Of a stretch of 33,491 nucleotides of DNA, positions 1 to 8,694 are shown piece by piece. A program made the translations under genes and the position numbers. The notes beneath the pieces are model-generated. The model had not been told where the DNA came from. It saw only the letters and a list, made by a program, of their open reading frames with translations, and searched no databases. The stretch is from Armatimonadetes bacterium JP3_11 (GTDB lineage Bacteria; Armatimonadota; Fimbriimonadia; Fimbriimonadales; GBS-DC): the NCBI GenBank assembly GCA_002254605.1, contig NKPV01000010.1:1-33491 (forward strand), in the 5' to 3' direction. Position 1 is the first letter of the stretch. Each line of letters starts with the position of its first letter.

Positions 1-243
1 CAAATACTGCGCGAAAAATGCCCCTGAAAACCCTACTCCCGTGCCGTCCACAAAGGCACAGGGGGTTTCGGTGGTCGCTGGCTCAGCGGCGATACCCTGC
101 TGGGCAAGCCCACTCAACAATTGGTGCAGGCGTTCGTCGGTGAGGCGGTGGAAACGATAGACGAGGGTACCTAAGGCGGGCGGCGGGCAGACTCCGCTCA
201 AGGCGTCGTCCGCCGCGCCCATCGGACTCGTTGTGCCCGCCAT
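1..243 (-). CDS. Probable DDE-type transposase, N-terminal part, runs off the window edge
   Basis: The minus-strand frame reads without a stop from the ATG at 241-243 to base 1 (81 codons), so the gene continues beyond the window. A segment starting PPALGTLVYRFHRL, with a short helix-like stretch ending in SGLAQQG, leads into AFVDGTGVGFSGAFFAQYL. That layout resembles the region before and around the first catalytic Asp (DGTG) of IS4/IS5-like transposases. The frame is in fact open upstream to about 348, so the true start could lie earlier, or the 5' part may already be degraded; no good ribosome site precedes the ATG. I saw no terminal inverted repeat in 244-416. The assignment rests on a motif impression over 81 residues and could be wrong. 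The interval to the next gene (244-416) holds nothing else I can name. Confidence 0.4.
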   Translation of the reverse strand, partial: MAGTTSPMGAADDALSGVCPPPALGTLVYRFHRLTDERLHQLLSGLAQQGIAAEPATTETPCAFVDGTGVGFSGAFFAQYL

Positions 244-404
244 ATGCGACACCTCAGCAGCCGCTTTTGTACCCGAGGAAATGGAAAAGACCGCGTACTC
301 AGGTACACTATAGCTGTTTCGGAGGCTGATGTGAAAACAGGCAAACGCCTACGCACGACAACGAAACTGTACCAACACGTGCTGTTGGAATAGACCTAAC
401 AGTT

Positions 405-410
405 GAGGTG
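405..410 (+). promoter_or_regulatory. Shine-Dalgarno site deciding the CARF gene start
   Basis: GAGGTG lies six bases before the ATG at 417-419. It overlaps the alternative GTG at 408, so the ATG at 417 is the better start. Confidence 0.5.
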
Positions 411-416
411 AAGCAA

Positions 417-1666
417 ATGAATGACACGGTGTTGCTGCTAACAGTCGGCGGCTCCTGTGAGCCAGTGGTAAACGCCATACGCCAGACAAACGCTACGTTC
501 GTCTACTTCATCTGCTCATCAGGTCCCAAAGGAAGTGAAGTCGTCGTCGACGGCGCAGGAAAACCTTGTAAGGAACGCGATAAGGAAGACCAACCGTCCA
601 TCGTTCAACAAACTCACCTGAAGCCCGATCAGTATGAGAAAGTCCTTCTGAACGATCCCGACGATCTGAATAGCTGTTTCGAGCGGATTGAAAGCCTGAG
701 TCTGCAAATCAATCAGCGATTCCCCAATGCGAGAGTAATTGCAAACTATACAGGCGGCAGTAAAACGATGTCGGTTGCGCTCGCCATTGTCGCCTCCCTA
801 CGACAGTGGGAATTGCAGGTTAATCGCGGGATTCGTGTTGACCTTGTAAAAGTGCGCGCTGGAACGGACACGCCTGTCCCCGTTCAGACTAGTAAAATCC
901 TGCTCAATCATTATGAACAACTGGCGCGCATCAATATGACTACGCAGGCGCAGAGCAACTGCTGGCAGAGGCGGCGCTTCAGTTGAACCTGAGCAGTGGT
1001 GACCAAAAGTCTCTGATCAAACTTCAAAACTATTGCAAGGCGTTTGAGCACTGGGATCGTTTCGATTATGCGACGGCGGCAGATCTGCTCGAGAGCCTCG
1101 GCGGCAATCTGGCGGGTAAGTATTTGCCTGCGCTGCGCAAGCTACTGGAGACACTCTCAGAATCGGGTTATTGGCGCGTTTATGACCTGTTGATGAACGC
1201 CGAGCGGCGCGCCGCTCAGAAACGCTATGACGACGCTGTGGCGCGACTCTATCGCGCCGTGGAAATGCTTGCCCAAACGCGACTAAGCCAAGCCTACCAG
1301 ATCGACACCTCGAATGTGGACATAAACCGGCTCCCAGAGCACCTGCGTGAAAAGTATGCTAATCGCACTTCCGAGTCCAACCGTAAAGTTCAGTTGGCTT
1401 TGACAGATAGCTATACGCTTTTGAGTGAACTGGATGACCCGGTGGGTGCGCTTTACAAAAAGAAGGAGAGCCGAGTTCGGGATTCGATTGGTGAGCGCAA
1501 TCATTCATACTTGGCGCACGGCACAGAACCGATTGGCGAAAGAGTTTACAGTACAGTGCGCGATACTTTGACAGAATTTATTGAGCAAGCCATTCAAGCC
1601 GTGAGCGAAGCCCGCCCTCCACGCTGTCCACAACTGCCTCGGCGCGAGATTTTCGAGGCTTTGTAA
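417..1666 (+). pseudogene. CRISPR-associated CARF protein, TIGR02710 (Cas02710)-like, interrupted by an apparent frameshift
   Basis: CARF proteins bind cyclic oligoadenylate made by type III CRISPR complexes and switch on an attached effector domain. The N-terminal part opens with VLLLTVGGS and carries the CARF signature ANYTGGSKTMS at about residues 109-119, as expected for TIGR02710. That frame stops at 984-986. The remainder continues in another frame (with QYDYAGAEQLLAEAALQLN readable upstream of 983) and contains NAERRAAQKRYDDAVARLYR and a HEPN-like RNHSYLAH motif. Joining the frames near 935 (LARIN to YDYAGAEQ) gives a protein of about 416 aa, close to full family length. One missing base there explains the break. 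No slippery heptamer is seen, so a mutation or sequencing error is likelier than programmed frameshifting. No other cas gene or CRISPR array is in the window. The HEPN call is inference. Confidence 0.72.
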
Positions 1667-1726
1667 GCATAGTTTTTTCAGAGAGCGTGATGCCCTGAAA
1701 AGTTCTTCTTCTGGTAACAGGATTTG

Positions 1727-1756
1727 GAGGGCGCAGAGACAACCTTCCGCGCCCTC
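1727..1756. terminator. Possible bidirectional terminator hairpin
   Basis: GAGGGCGC (1727-1734) pairs perfectly with GCGCCCTC (1749-1756) across a 14-base loop. It lies between the convergent ends of the CARF gene (1666) and the dockerin-like gene (1782). There is no strong T-run on either side, so an intrinsic terminator is plausible but not certain. Confidence 0.4.
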
Positions 1757-1781
1757 TGGAGTTTCTCACAAGAGCGCCGAC

Positions 1782-2357
1782 TTAGCCGCCGCTGCCCGCG
1801 CCGAAGTTGAACAGCACGGTTAAGAGGTCGCCATCATCGACGACGCCGTCCATATTCAGATCGCCCCAGAGGAAGTCGGCATCGAGGTCTATGGGGCCGT
1901 CGCCTGCGATGTTGACCCGCTGGACTTTGGGCAGTGCGCCGTTTGTGAGAATGACCGCCTCATACTCGCCTTCGGGCAGCCCGGTATCCAGCACCGCATA
2001 GTAGCCATCGGGCGCCTCTTCCACTTGCAGGGCGTGTTCTTCCACAATCGCTCCGCCTGGAATGCGGAACTGAACCGTGATTGCGCCCTTAAGCAGTGTG
2101 CTGAAGTGGATATGGAATCGTGTGCGCCAGCGCAGCGCCCACGCCAGGTCGGTAATCTCGCCATTACAGCCGACGACTGGGTTCACGAATACCACACCGT
2201 TGACGACCGTGAACTTGATTGCGCGGCAGTTGCACACGAGTTCGCCGTTGGCACGGTCACGCTGAACGGATTCGCAAACATCGGGGTCAGGCTCGCCGCT
2301 GAAAGCGTAGCAAGCGTCATCACGCTTCGTAACGCAAGGCGAATCGTTGCTCGCCAA
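1782..2357 (-). CDS. Secreted dockerin-like (EF-hand) protein, N-terminus uncertain
   Basis: The 191-residue frame is Cys-rich at the N-terminal end (CESVQ..., VCNC), has a beta-rich middle, and ends with GDLNMDGVVDDGDLLTVLF. This is one dockerin type I-like calcium loop (D-x-N-x-D-G...DD-x-D) followed by FNFG and a Gly/Ser tail. Single dockerin-like tails of this kind are common on exported proteins of non-cellulosomal bacteria, so cellulosome assembly is not implied. The only start in this frame is TTG at 2357, just after an in-frame TAG. It has no clear ribosome site and no signal peptide follows. An ATG at 2384-2386 with a good GGAGG (2397-2401 on the other strand) opens a different frame that encodes a signal-like peptide. 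The gene may therefore be frameshifted or 5'-truncated. Function unknown. Confidence 0.55.
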   Translation of the reverse strand: MASNDSPCVTKRDDACYAFSGEPDPDVCESVQRDRANGELVCNCRAIKFTVVNGVVFVNPVVGCNGEITDLAWALRWRTRFHIHFSTLLKGAITVQFRIPGGAIVEEHALQVEEAPDGYYAVLDTGLPEGEYEAVILTNGALPKVQRVNIAGDGPIDLDADFLWGDLNMDGVVDDGDLLTVLFNFGAGSGG

Positions 2358-2422
2358 TCGTACCGAGATGTATGGAACCTACGCATCGTTGTTGTTCCTC
2401 CGCCCTAATTAATGGACTGCCT

Positions 2423-2453
2423 CTGAAAAAACACTGAAAAAACACTGAAAAAA
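2423..2453. repeat. 11-bp tandem repeat CTGAAAAAACA, 2.8 copies
   Basis: Copies begin at 2423, 2434 and 2445, the last incomplete. The A-tracts recur once per helical turn, which would favour intrinsic bending. The repeats also supply the left arm of the inverted repeat that follows. Confidence 0.85.
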
Positions 2454-2486
2454 GCTGTTGTCGTGTTCAACACGAGTGTTTTTTCA
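2435..2486 (+). terminator. Nested inverted repeat with T-run, terminator-like
   Basis: The inner hairpin TCGTGTT-C-AACACGA (2461-2475) is a perfect 7-bp stem with a one-base centre. It is followed by GTGTTTTTTCA (2476-2486), the exact complement of TGAAAAAACAC at 2435-2445. The hairpin plus six Ts resembles an intrinsic terminator on the plus strand, but no plus-strand gene ends just upstream. It may act on read-through or have another role. Confidence 0.4.
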
Positions 2487-2583
2487 CTGTGAGGTGGTCC
2501 GGGAAAAGTCTCTGAGAAGCTGTTTAATCCACGCTAACTCAATGTCAAAAGATAGATGCCGCAGAAGGTATACGAAAATGCCC

Positions 2584-2622
2584 GCATCCCTGCCACTCTC
2601 CCACCGCGTGGGAGCGGGATGC
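2584..2622. repeat. Strong two-part hairpin
   Basis: Outer arms GCATCCC (2584-2590) and GGGATGC (2616-2622) enclose an inner perfect stem CTCCCAC-CGC-GTGGGAG (2598-2614). No T-run follows, so a terminator is unlikely. It could be a REP-like dispersed element or a structured leader. Confidence 0.55.
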
Positions 2623-2700
2623 GATTTAGGGTGTTTTCACTATGTCTGTATTTGGGGAGGGCTTTCTGCTATGCATTTTCCGAACACCCTCCGCCCCCCC

Positions 2701-2731
2701 TTGACACATCGCCTCTCTTTTGGGGTATATT
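2701..2731 (+). promoter_or_regulatory. Promoter of tRNA-Leu
   Basis: A perfect TTGACA (2701-2706) is followed after 19 bases by TATATT (2726-2731) inside TGGGGTATATT. The spacer is one or two bases longer than ideal. The tRNA begins nine bases after the -10 box, and the same promoter could serve the tRNA-Met that follows. Confidence 0.65.
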
Positions 2732-2740
2732 AAAAGCCGC

Positions 2741-2827
2741 GCGGACGTGGTGGAATTGGTAGACACGCTAGATTCAGGTTCTAGTGCGCGAAAGCGCGTG
2801 GGAGTTCGAGTCTCCCCGTCCGCACCA
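2741..2827 (+). tRNA. tRNA-Leu (anticodon CAG)
   Basis: Acceptor arms GCGGACG and CGTCCGC pair perfectly and an encoded ACCA tail follows. The anticodon loop TTCAGGT, closed by CTAGA/TCTAG, gives CAG, which reads the CTG codon used heavily in this window. The long variable arm (GCGCGAAAGCGCG) is typical of class II tRNA-Leu. The T-loop GTTCGAGTC is canonical. Confidence 0.96.
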
Positions 2828-2836
2828 GTTTTAGGG

Positions 2837-4739
<1,903 letters not shown>

Positions 4740-4811
4740 CCGCAAGCCATGCGCTGGGGAGCCGTACCCACAAAGCAGGAATATGCGCTCTGTTTGCGAA
4801 TCGCAAGTCCT

Positions 4812-6050
4812 ATGCGAGCTTTGCTAACCGTCACGCTCACGGGGTTGGTTGCCGCGCTGGGCTGGGGGCAAACGGAGACCAAGCCCTCCAAACCGCCTGC
4901 CGAAACGCAAACCACTGCACAGCCCCGCGAAACGACGCTGAGCTTCGTGCAAGAAGGCGAGCGGTGGTGGTGGACCGAAGATGGCAAAGGCAACCCGCTG
5001 AACGCTCCGCAAAAAACCAACGATGCCAGCGTAACCATTAAGCTCCCTGCAAACGCCGAAACGCTGTGGATTTACGAGTCCAAAACGGGCAACTTGGCGC
5101 GGCTCAAAGTCTCTGAGCTGAAGGAGAAAACCGAACTGAAAAGCGACCGCTGGACGCATGTCGCTCGAGTGCAAGTGAATGTGCGTGCGCAGGATAAACC
5201 CGTCGCCAGCGCGTTAGTGACCCTCAAAGACTCGACGGGCGCCGAGCAGAAGCGCGTGCTGGAGCCGTCGGCGGAGGGAATCCTGATATTCGAGCGCGTA
5301 CCCCTCGGCAAATTAGAGATTACTGCCCAGTATGGGGAAGAGGGGAAAACCACCCAGGAGATGACCTTGAAAGCCGAGCGCGAGCTGCGCGTGCCGGTGA
5401 TTGAATTAGCGCTGAGCGGGACGGTCGCCACGCTGGAGCCGAAAGCCGTCGCCGCAGACACGCCCTCCGAAGAGACGCCCACCGTCAGCCGCGTGGGTGC
5501 GATTGTGATGTTCGTGATTGCACTCGCGCTGGCAGTAGGCGTGATATACTTCCTGATACGCTTGGCGACACAGAAACCGCAGCAGTTAGGCGAAGCGATG
5601 AGCAAGCTCGGCGTGGAACTGCCCCAAGTATCGCCCAGTGGCACGGGCGCGTCCACCGCTGCCCCTACTGCGTCGTCCCAGCTCGATTTGCCGCCGCTGG
5701 AGAGCGCCGGGGTGCCGCCAACTCTTGCCCCACCCCCAACGATGACCATCGCAGCGGGACCTGCCACGCGCATCGTTGCCATCCAGGGACCTCATGCAGG
5801 GCAAACCTTTGAAATCACTGCCGACCTGATGACCATCGGGCGCGAGGCGGTTCATCCGATCGCCTTAGTTAACGATATGGGCATCAGCCGCAGCCACGCA
5901 CAGATTGTCCGTCAGGGCGACCAGGTGCTGATTGAAGATCTCGGCAGTACGAACGGAACCTATGTAAATGGGGTGCGTATCAGTGCGCCGACACCCATTA
6001 AGCCGGGCGACACCGTGCAACTGGGCGCGAGCCTGTTCCGCATAGAATAA
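4812..6050 (+). CDS. Membrane-anchored FHA-domain protein with signal peptide and extracytoplasmic domain
   Basis: FHA domains bind phosphothreonine peptides. From the ATG at 4812 the protein has 412 residues: a signal peptide (MRALLTVTLTGLVAALGWG), an extracytoplasmic region with a carboxypeptidase-regulatory-like beta domain at about 118-200, one membrane span at about 229-250 (AIVMFVIALALAVGVIYFLI), a Pro/Ala-rich linker, and a C-terminal FHA domain at about 318-412. The FHA domain has TIGRE, ISRSHAQI and LGSTNGTYVNG, all the usual binding residues. The predicted topology puts FHA in the cytoplasm. The frame extends upstream to an ATG at 4749 (21 more residues), but neither start has a good ribosome site, and only the later one gives a clean signal peptide. 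It is one base from the next FHA gene, clearly one operon. No Ser/Thr kinase is in the window. Confidence 0.82.
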   Translation: MRALLTVTLTGLVAALGWGQTETKPSKPPAETQTTAQPRETTLSFVQEGERWWWTEDGKGNPLNAPQKTNDASVTIKLPANAETLWIYESKTGNLARLKVSELKEKTELKSDRWTHVARVQVNVRAQDKPVASALVTLKDSTGAEQKRVLEPSAEGILIFERVPLGKLEITAQYGEEGKTTQEMTLKAERELRVPVIELALSGTVATLEPKAVAADTPSEETPTVSRVGAIVMFVIALALAVGVIYFLIRLATQKPQQLGEAMSKLGVELPQVSPSGTGASTAAPTASSQLDLPPLESAGVPPTLAPPPTMTIAAGPATRIVAIQGPHAGQTFEITADLMTIGREAVHPIALVNDMGISRSHAQIVRQGDQVLIEDLGSTNGTYVNGVRISAPTPIKPGDTVQLGASLFRIE

Positions 6051-6051
6051 G

Positions 6052-7431
6052 ATGGTCTCCAAGCTCTTCTACTTAATGGTGTTTGGCGCGGTAGGCGGCT
6101 TGCTTGCGTGGTTCGTGAATGAGCCGTTCACCCGCGATGACATCCGCCGCTCGGTCGATTGGGGGCATATCGCCCTATTCGGCTCGGTTTCGGGTGGGTT
6201 CATCGGCGCGATGATTGGCTTGGCGACAGGGCTGTCGCTGGGCACGGGCAAGCACATCCTGCGCGGCGTCGCGCTGGGCGCACTGGTGGGCATACCGGGC
6301 GGCTGGATTGGGCTGACTGTGGGGCAGATCCTGTTTAGCGTACTGGGCGCTGGGCTTTCTATCATCGGTTTGATTATCGGGCGTATTCTCGGCTGGAGCG
6401 CGTTTGGGGCGTTGATCGGTTTGTCAGAGGGGATAATCGCGCGTTCACCCAAGCGGATGCGCAACGGATTGCTTGGCGGGGCGATTGGTGGGGCGTTGGG
6501 CGGCGCGCTGTTTGACTTCCTCGCGCTCACGGTCGGCTCCATTTTCGGGTTTGCGTTGCGGGCAGAAGGCGAGTCGGGCGCACCCTCACGCGCTGTTGCC
6601 CTCGTACTCATCGGGGCGGGGATTGGGCTGTTCATAGGACTGCTGGAGCTCCTCACGCGCTCGGCGTGGGTGCGCGTCCTGTACGGGCGCAACGAGGGCA
6701 AGGATTATCCGATTGACCGCGACGGCGCCTATATTGGTCGCGACGAGTTGGCAGATGTGCCTCTGCGGGGCGAGCCTCAGGTCGCGCCGCGCCACGCCGA
6801 GATACGGATGGATGGGGGCGGCTATACGCTCATTCCTCACGCCCCCATGTTCCTCAACGGACAGCCAATCGCCGCGCCTGTGGAGTTGAACGATGGCGAT
6901 ACGCTTCAGATAGGGAGTTTCCAAATGCAGTTCCAGTTGCGTGAGGGGCAAGCCCAGCGTGCGCCACGCGATGTGGTGCGTTCACCGCTGCCACCGCCGC
7001 TACCGACACCCCCCGGCGTGTGTCCCTATTGCGGGCAACGGCAAGACCCCCTCACGGGGGCGTGCGCCTGTACCCCTGTTGTTGCGACTGCCATGCCACC
7101 ACCCTCTTACACCCCCACACCCACGGGAACCGCTACCGCCGTTGCCCAAGCCACCGCGCTTGTCGGATTAGAGGGCGCGCTCGCAGGACAGCGGATCCCC
7201 ATTCCCCCAGACGGACTGACCATCGGACGCGAAACCGATAATCGGCTGATTGTGCCCGATCTCTCGGTGAGCCGCCATCATGCACGAATCGCTCTGGAAA
7301 ACGGTGTGTTGGTCGTGTATGATCTCAACAGCACGAACGGCGTCTATGTCAACGAGCAGCGCGTGCAGCGACAGTCGCTCAAAGCGGGCGACATAATACG
7401 GTTCGGCATGGTACGGTTCCGCGTAGAGTAA
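6052..7431 (+). CDS. Multi-span membrane protein with two FHA domains and a zinc-ribbon-like linker
   Basis: The protein has 459 residues. About 1-205 is a Gly-rich membrane domain with several predicted spans and glycine-zipper segments (for example GLLGGAIGGALGGALFDFL). A first FHA domain at about 208-297 is degenerate: it keeps IGRDE and PRHAEI but lacks the STNG loop. A Pro-rich linker carries CPYCGQRQDPLTGACAC at about 324-340, a compact possible zinc site (CxxC...CxC). A second, complete FHA domain at about 368-459 has TIGRE, VSRHHARI and LNSTNGVYVNE. The gene starts one base after its neighbour's stop, so the two are co-transcribed and probably translationally coupled. They may form a phosphothreonine-dependent membrane assembly; the partner is unknown. 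Confidence 0.82.
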   Translation: MVSKLFYLMVFGAVGGLLAWFVNEPFTRDDIRRSVDWGHIALFGSVSGGFIGAMIGLATGLSLGTGKHILRGVALGALVGIPGGWIGLTVGQILFSVLGAGLSIIGLIIGRILGWSAFGALIGLSEGIIARSPKRMRNGLLGGAIGGALGGALFDFLALTVGSIFGFALRAEGESGAPSRAVALVLIGAGIGLFIGLLELLTRSAWVRVLYGRNEGKDYPIDRDGAYIGRDELADVPLRGEPQVAPRHAEIRMDGGGYTLIPHAPMFLNGQPIAAPVELNDGDTLQIGSFQMQFQLREGQAQRAPRDVVRSPLPPPLPTPPGVCPYCGQRQDPLTGACACTPVVATAMPPPSYTPTPTGTATAVAQATALVGLEGALAGQRIPIPPDGLTIGRETDNRLIVPDLSVSRHHARIALENGVLVVYDLNSTNGVYVNEQRVQRQSLKAGDIIRFGMVRFRVE

Positions 7432-7445
7432 ATCCTGACATGGGG

Positions 7446-7451
7446 TACACT
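7446..7451 (+). promoter_or_regulatory. Candidate -10 box for a leaderless nagA transcript
   Basis: TGGGGTACACT places TACACT eight bases before ATG 7460, and no Shine-Dalgarno sequence fits between. This spacing would put the transcript start at or just before the start codon. Confidence 0.45.
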
Positions 7452-7459
7452 TAACCTGC

Positions 7460-8671
7460 ATGGCGTTTCGGATTTATTGCAGCGCGCTGATTACCGATGG
7501 ACATCGCTACGAGCAGCGCGCGTTAGTGGTGGACAAAGGGCAGGTTGTCGCGTGGGAACCCTACGAGCCCGAACTGCTGGCGCGTGTGGAGCCGCCGGAT
7601 GTGGATGCGCGAACCTATATCGCCCTGCCCGGCATGATTGACTTGCATATTCACGGCGGTTTCGGGCGCGATATGATGGAGGGTACCCCCGAGGCGATTC
7701 AGTATATCGCGCAACGCCTCTTGCGACATGGCGTCACCGCGTTTCTGGCGACGCCGCTTACCGCACCGTGGGACGCTATCCGCAACTGCATCCGCGCCGC
7801 TCGTGAGGTGCGCGAACACGGTTCCACAGGCGCACGCCTGCTCGGATGCCATCTGGAAGGTCCTTTTATCAACCCCAAACGTGCCGGAGCGCAGCCGCCC
7901 GAATATATCCGACCCCCCAGCATTCGCGAACTCGAAACCGAACTGGGCGAGTTGATGAGCGAACTCCGCATCGTCACCCTCGCGCCCGAATTAGAAGGCG
8001 GGTTGGAGCTGACCCAGTACCTCACAAAGCAGGGGATTATCGTCTCTATTGGGCATAGCGACGCCACTTATGAGCAGACCTTGCAGGCGATCGAACACGG
8101 CGCACGCCACGCCACGCACACTTTCAACGCCATGCGCCCGTTTCAGCATCGCGACCCTGGATTGGCGGGGGCGGTACTGCTCCACGAAGAACTGACCGCC
8201 GAGGTTATCTGGGACAACATCCATACGCATCCTGCCGCGGCGCAGCTGCTGGTCAAAGCGAAGGGGGTGGAGCGCGTCCTATGCGTCTCCGATGGCACGA
8301 CAGGCGTGGGCATGCCCGATGGCTACACTTTCGAATTATGGGGGCATCGCGCAATCGTGCAGCAGAACGCAGCCCGCATGGTGGAAACAGGTGGATTGGC
8401 GGGTAGCACCATTGCGATGGACGCGTGCTTCAAGCACTGCGCCGCAGCATTGAGTTGGGAGGTCGCCTCGCTGCTCTGCGCGGCGAACCCCGCCCGCGCC
8501 CTCGGCTATGAGGGGGAGCTGGGCACGCTGCGCCCAGGCGCACGCGCCGACATCATCCTCTGGAACCCCCACACGCAGCGAGTGGAGTATACTTATATCG
8601 ATGGCATTTTACACCATTTTGAATCGGAAACGGCAGGAGATTCGAATTCTGTCGTGAATCTCAATTTGTAG
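7460..8671 (+). CDS. nagA: N-acetylglucosamine-6-phosphate deacetylase
   Basis: It removes acetate from GlcNAc-6-phosphate to give glucosamine-6-phosphate, in amino-sugar and cell-wall recycling, in the cytoplasm. The 403-residue length is typical of this amidohydrolase. Metal and active-site landmarks are all visible: HIH at 63-65 (PGMIDLHIHGG), Glu133 in HLEGPFINP, His199 in IGHSDAT, His220 in HATHTFNAMRP, and the catalytic Asp278 in VSDGTTGVGMPDG. The start has no ribosome site, but a TACACT box lies just upstream, consistent with its own leaderless promoter separate from the FHA operon that ends 28 bases before. No nagB or PTS gene is adjacent. Confidence 0.94.
   Translation: MAFRIYCSALITDGHRYEQRALVVDKGQVVAWEPYEPELLARVEPPDVDARTYIALPGMIDLHIHGGFGRDMMEGTPEAIQYIAQRLLRHGVTAFLATPLTAPWDAIRNCIRAAREVREHGSTGARLLGCHLEGPFINPKRAGAQPPEYIRPPSIRELETELGELMSELRIVTLAPELEGGLELTQYLTKQGIIVSIGHSDATYEQTLQAIEHGARHATHTFNAMRPFQHRDPGLAGAVLLHEELTAEVIWDNIHTHPAAAQLLVKAKGVERVLCVSDGTTGVGMPDGYTFELWGHRAIVQQNAARMVETGGLAGSTIAMDACFKHCAAALSWEVASLLCAANPARALGYEGELGTLRPGARADIILWNPHTQRVEYTYIDGILHHFESETAGDSNSVVNLNL
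8588..8593 (+). promoter_or_regulatory. Candidate -10 box upstream of the S1-domain gene
   Basis: TATACT in GGAGTATACTT lies inside the 3' end of nagA, about 100 bases before the S1-domain gene. It resembles other GG-GTATACT boxes in this window; no convincing -35 is seen. Confidence 0.3.
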
Positions 8672-8694
8672 CCCTGAAGGAGGTCCGTAGAACC

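Larger units (their letters stand above)
2387..2740. other. Gene-free interval with repeats and hairpins
   Basis: This stretch of about 350 bases separates the divergent dockerin-like gene and tRNA-Leu. It contains an 11-bp tandem repeat, a nested inverted repeat ending in a T-run, a second strong hairpin at 2584-2622, and the tRNA promoter at its end; these are listed separately. Short open frames crossing it show no recognisable protein. Confidence 0.6.

Noticed and set aside
935-986. Programmed ribosomal frameshift in the CARF gene
   Set aside because: No slippery heptamer or downstream stimulatory structure was seen near the frame change.
2423-2453. Tandem repeat considered as a CRISPR array
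   Set aside because: The unit is 11 bases with no spacers; no array of 23-40-base repeats with unique spacers was seen anywhere in the window.
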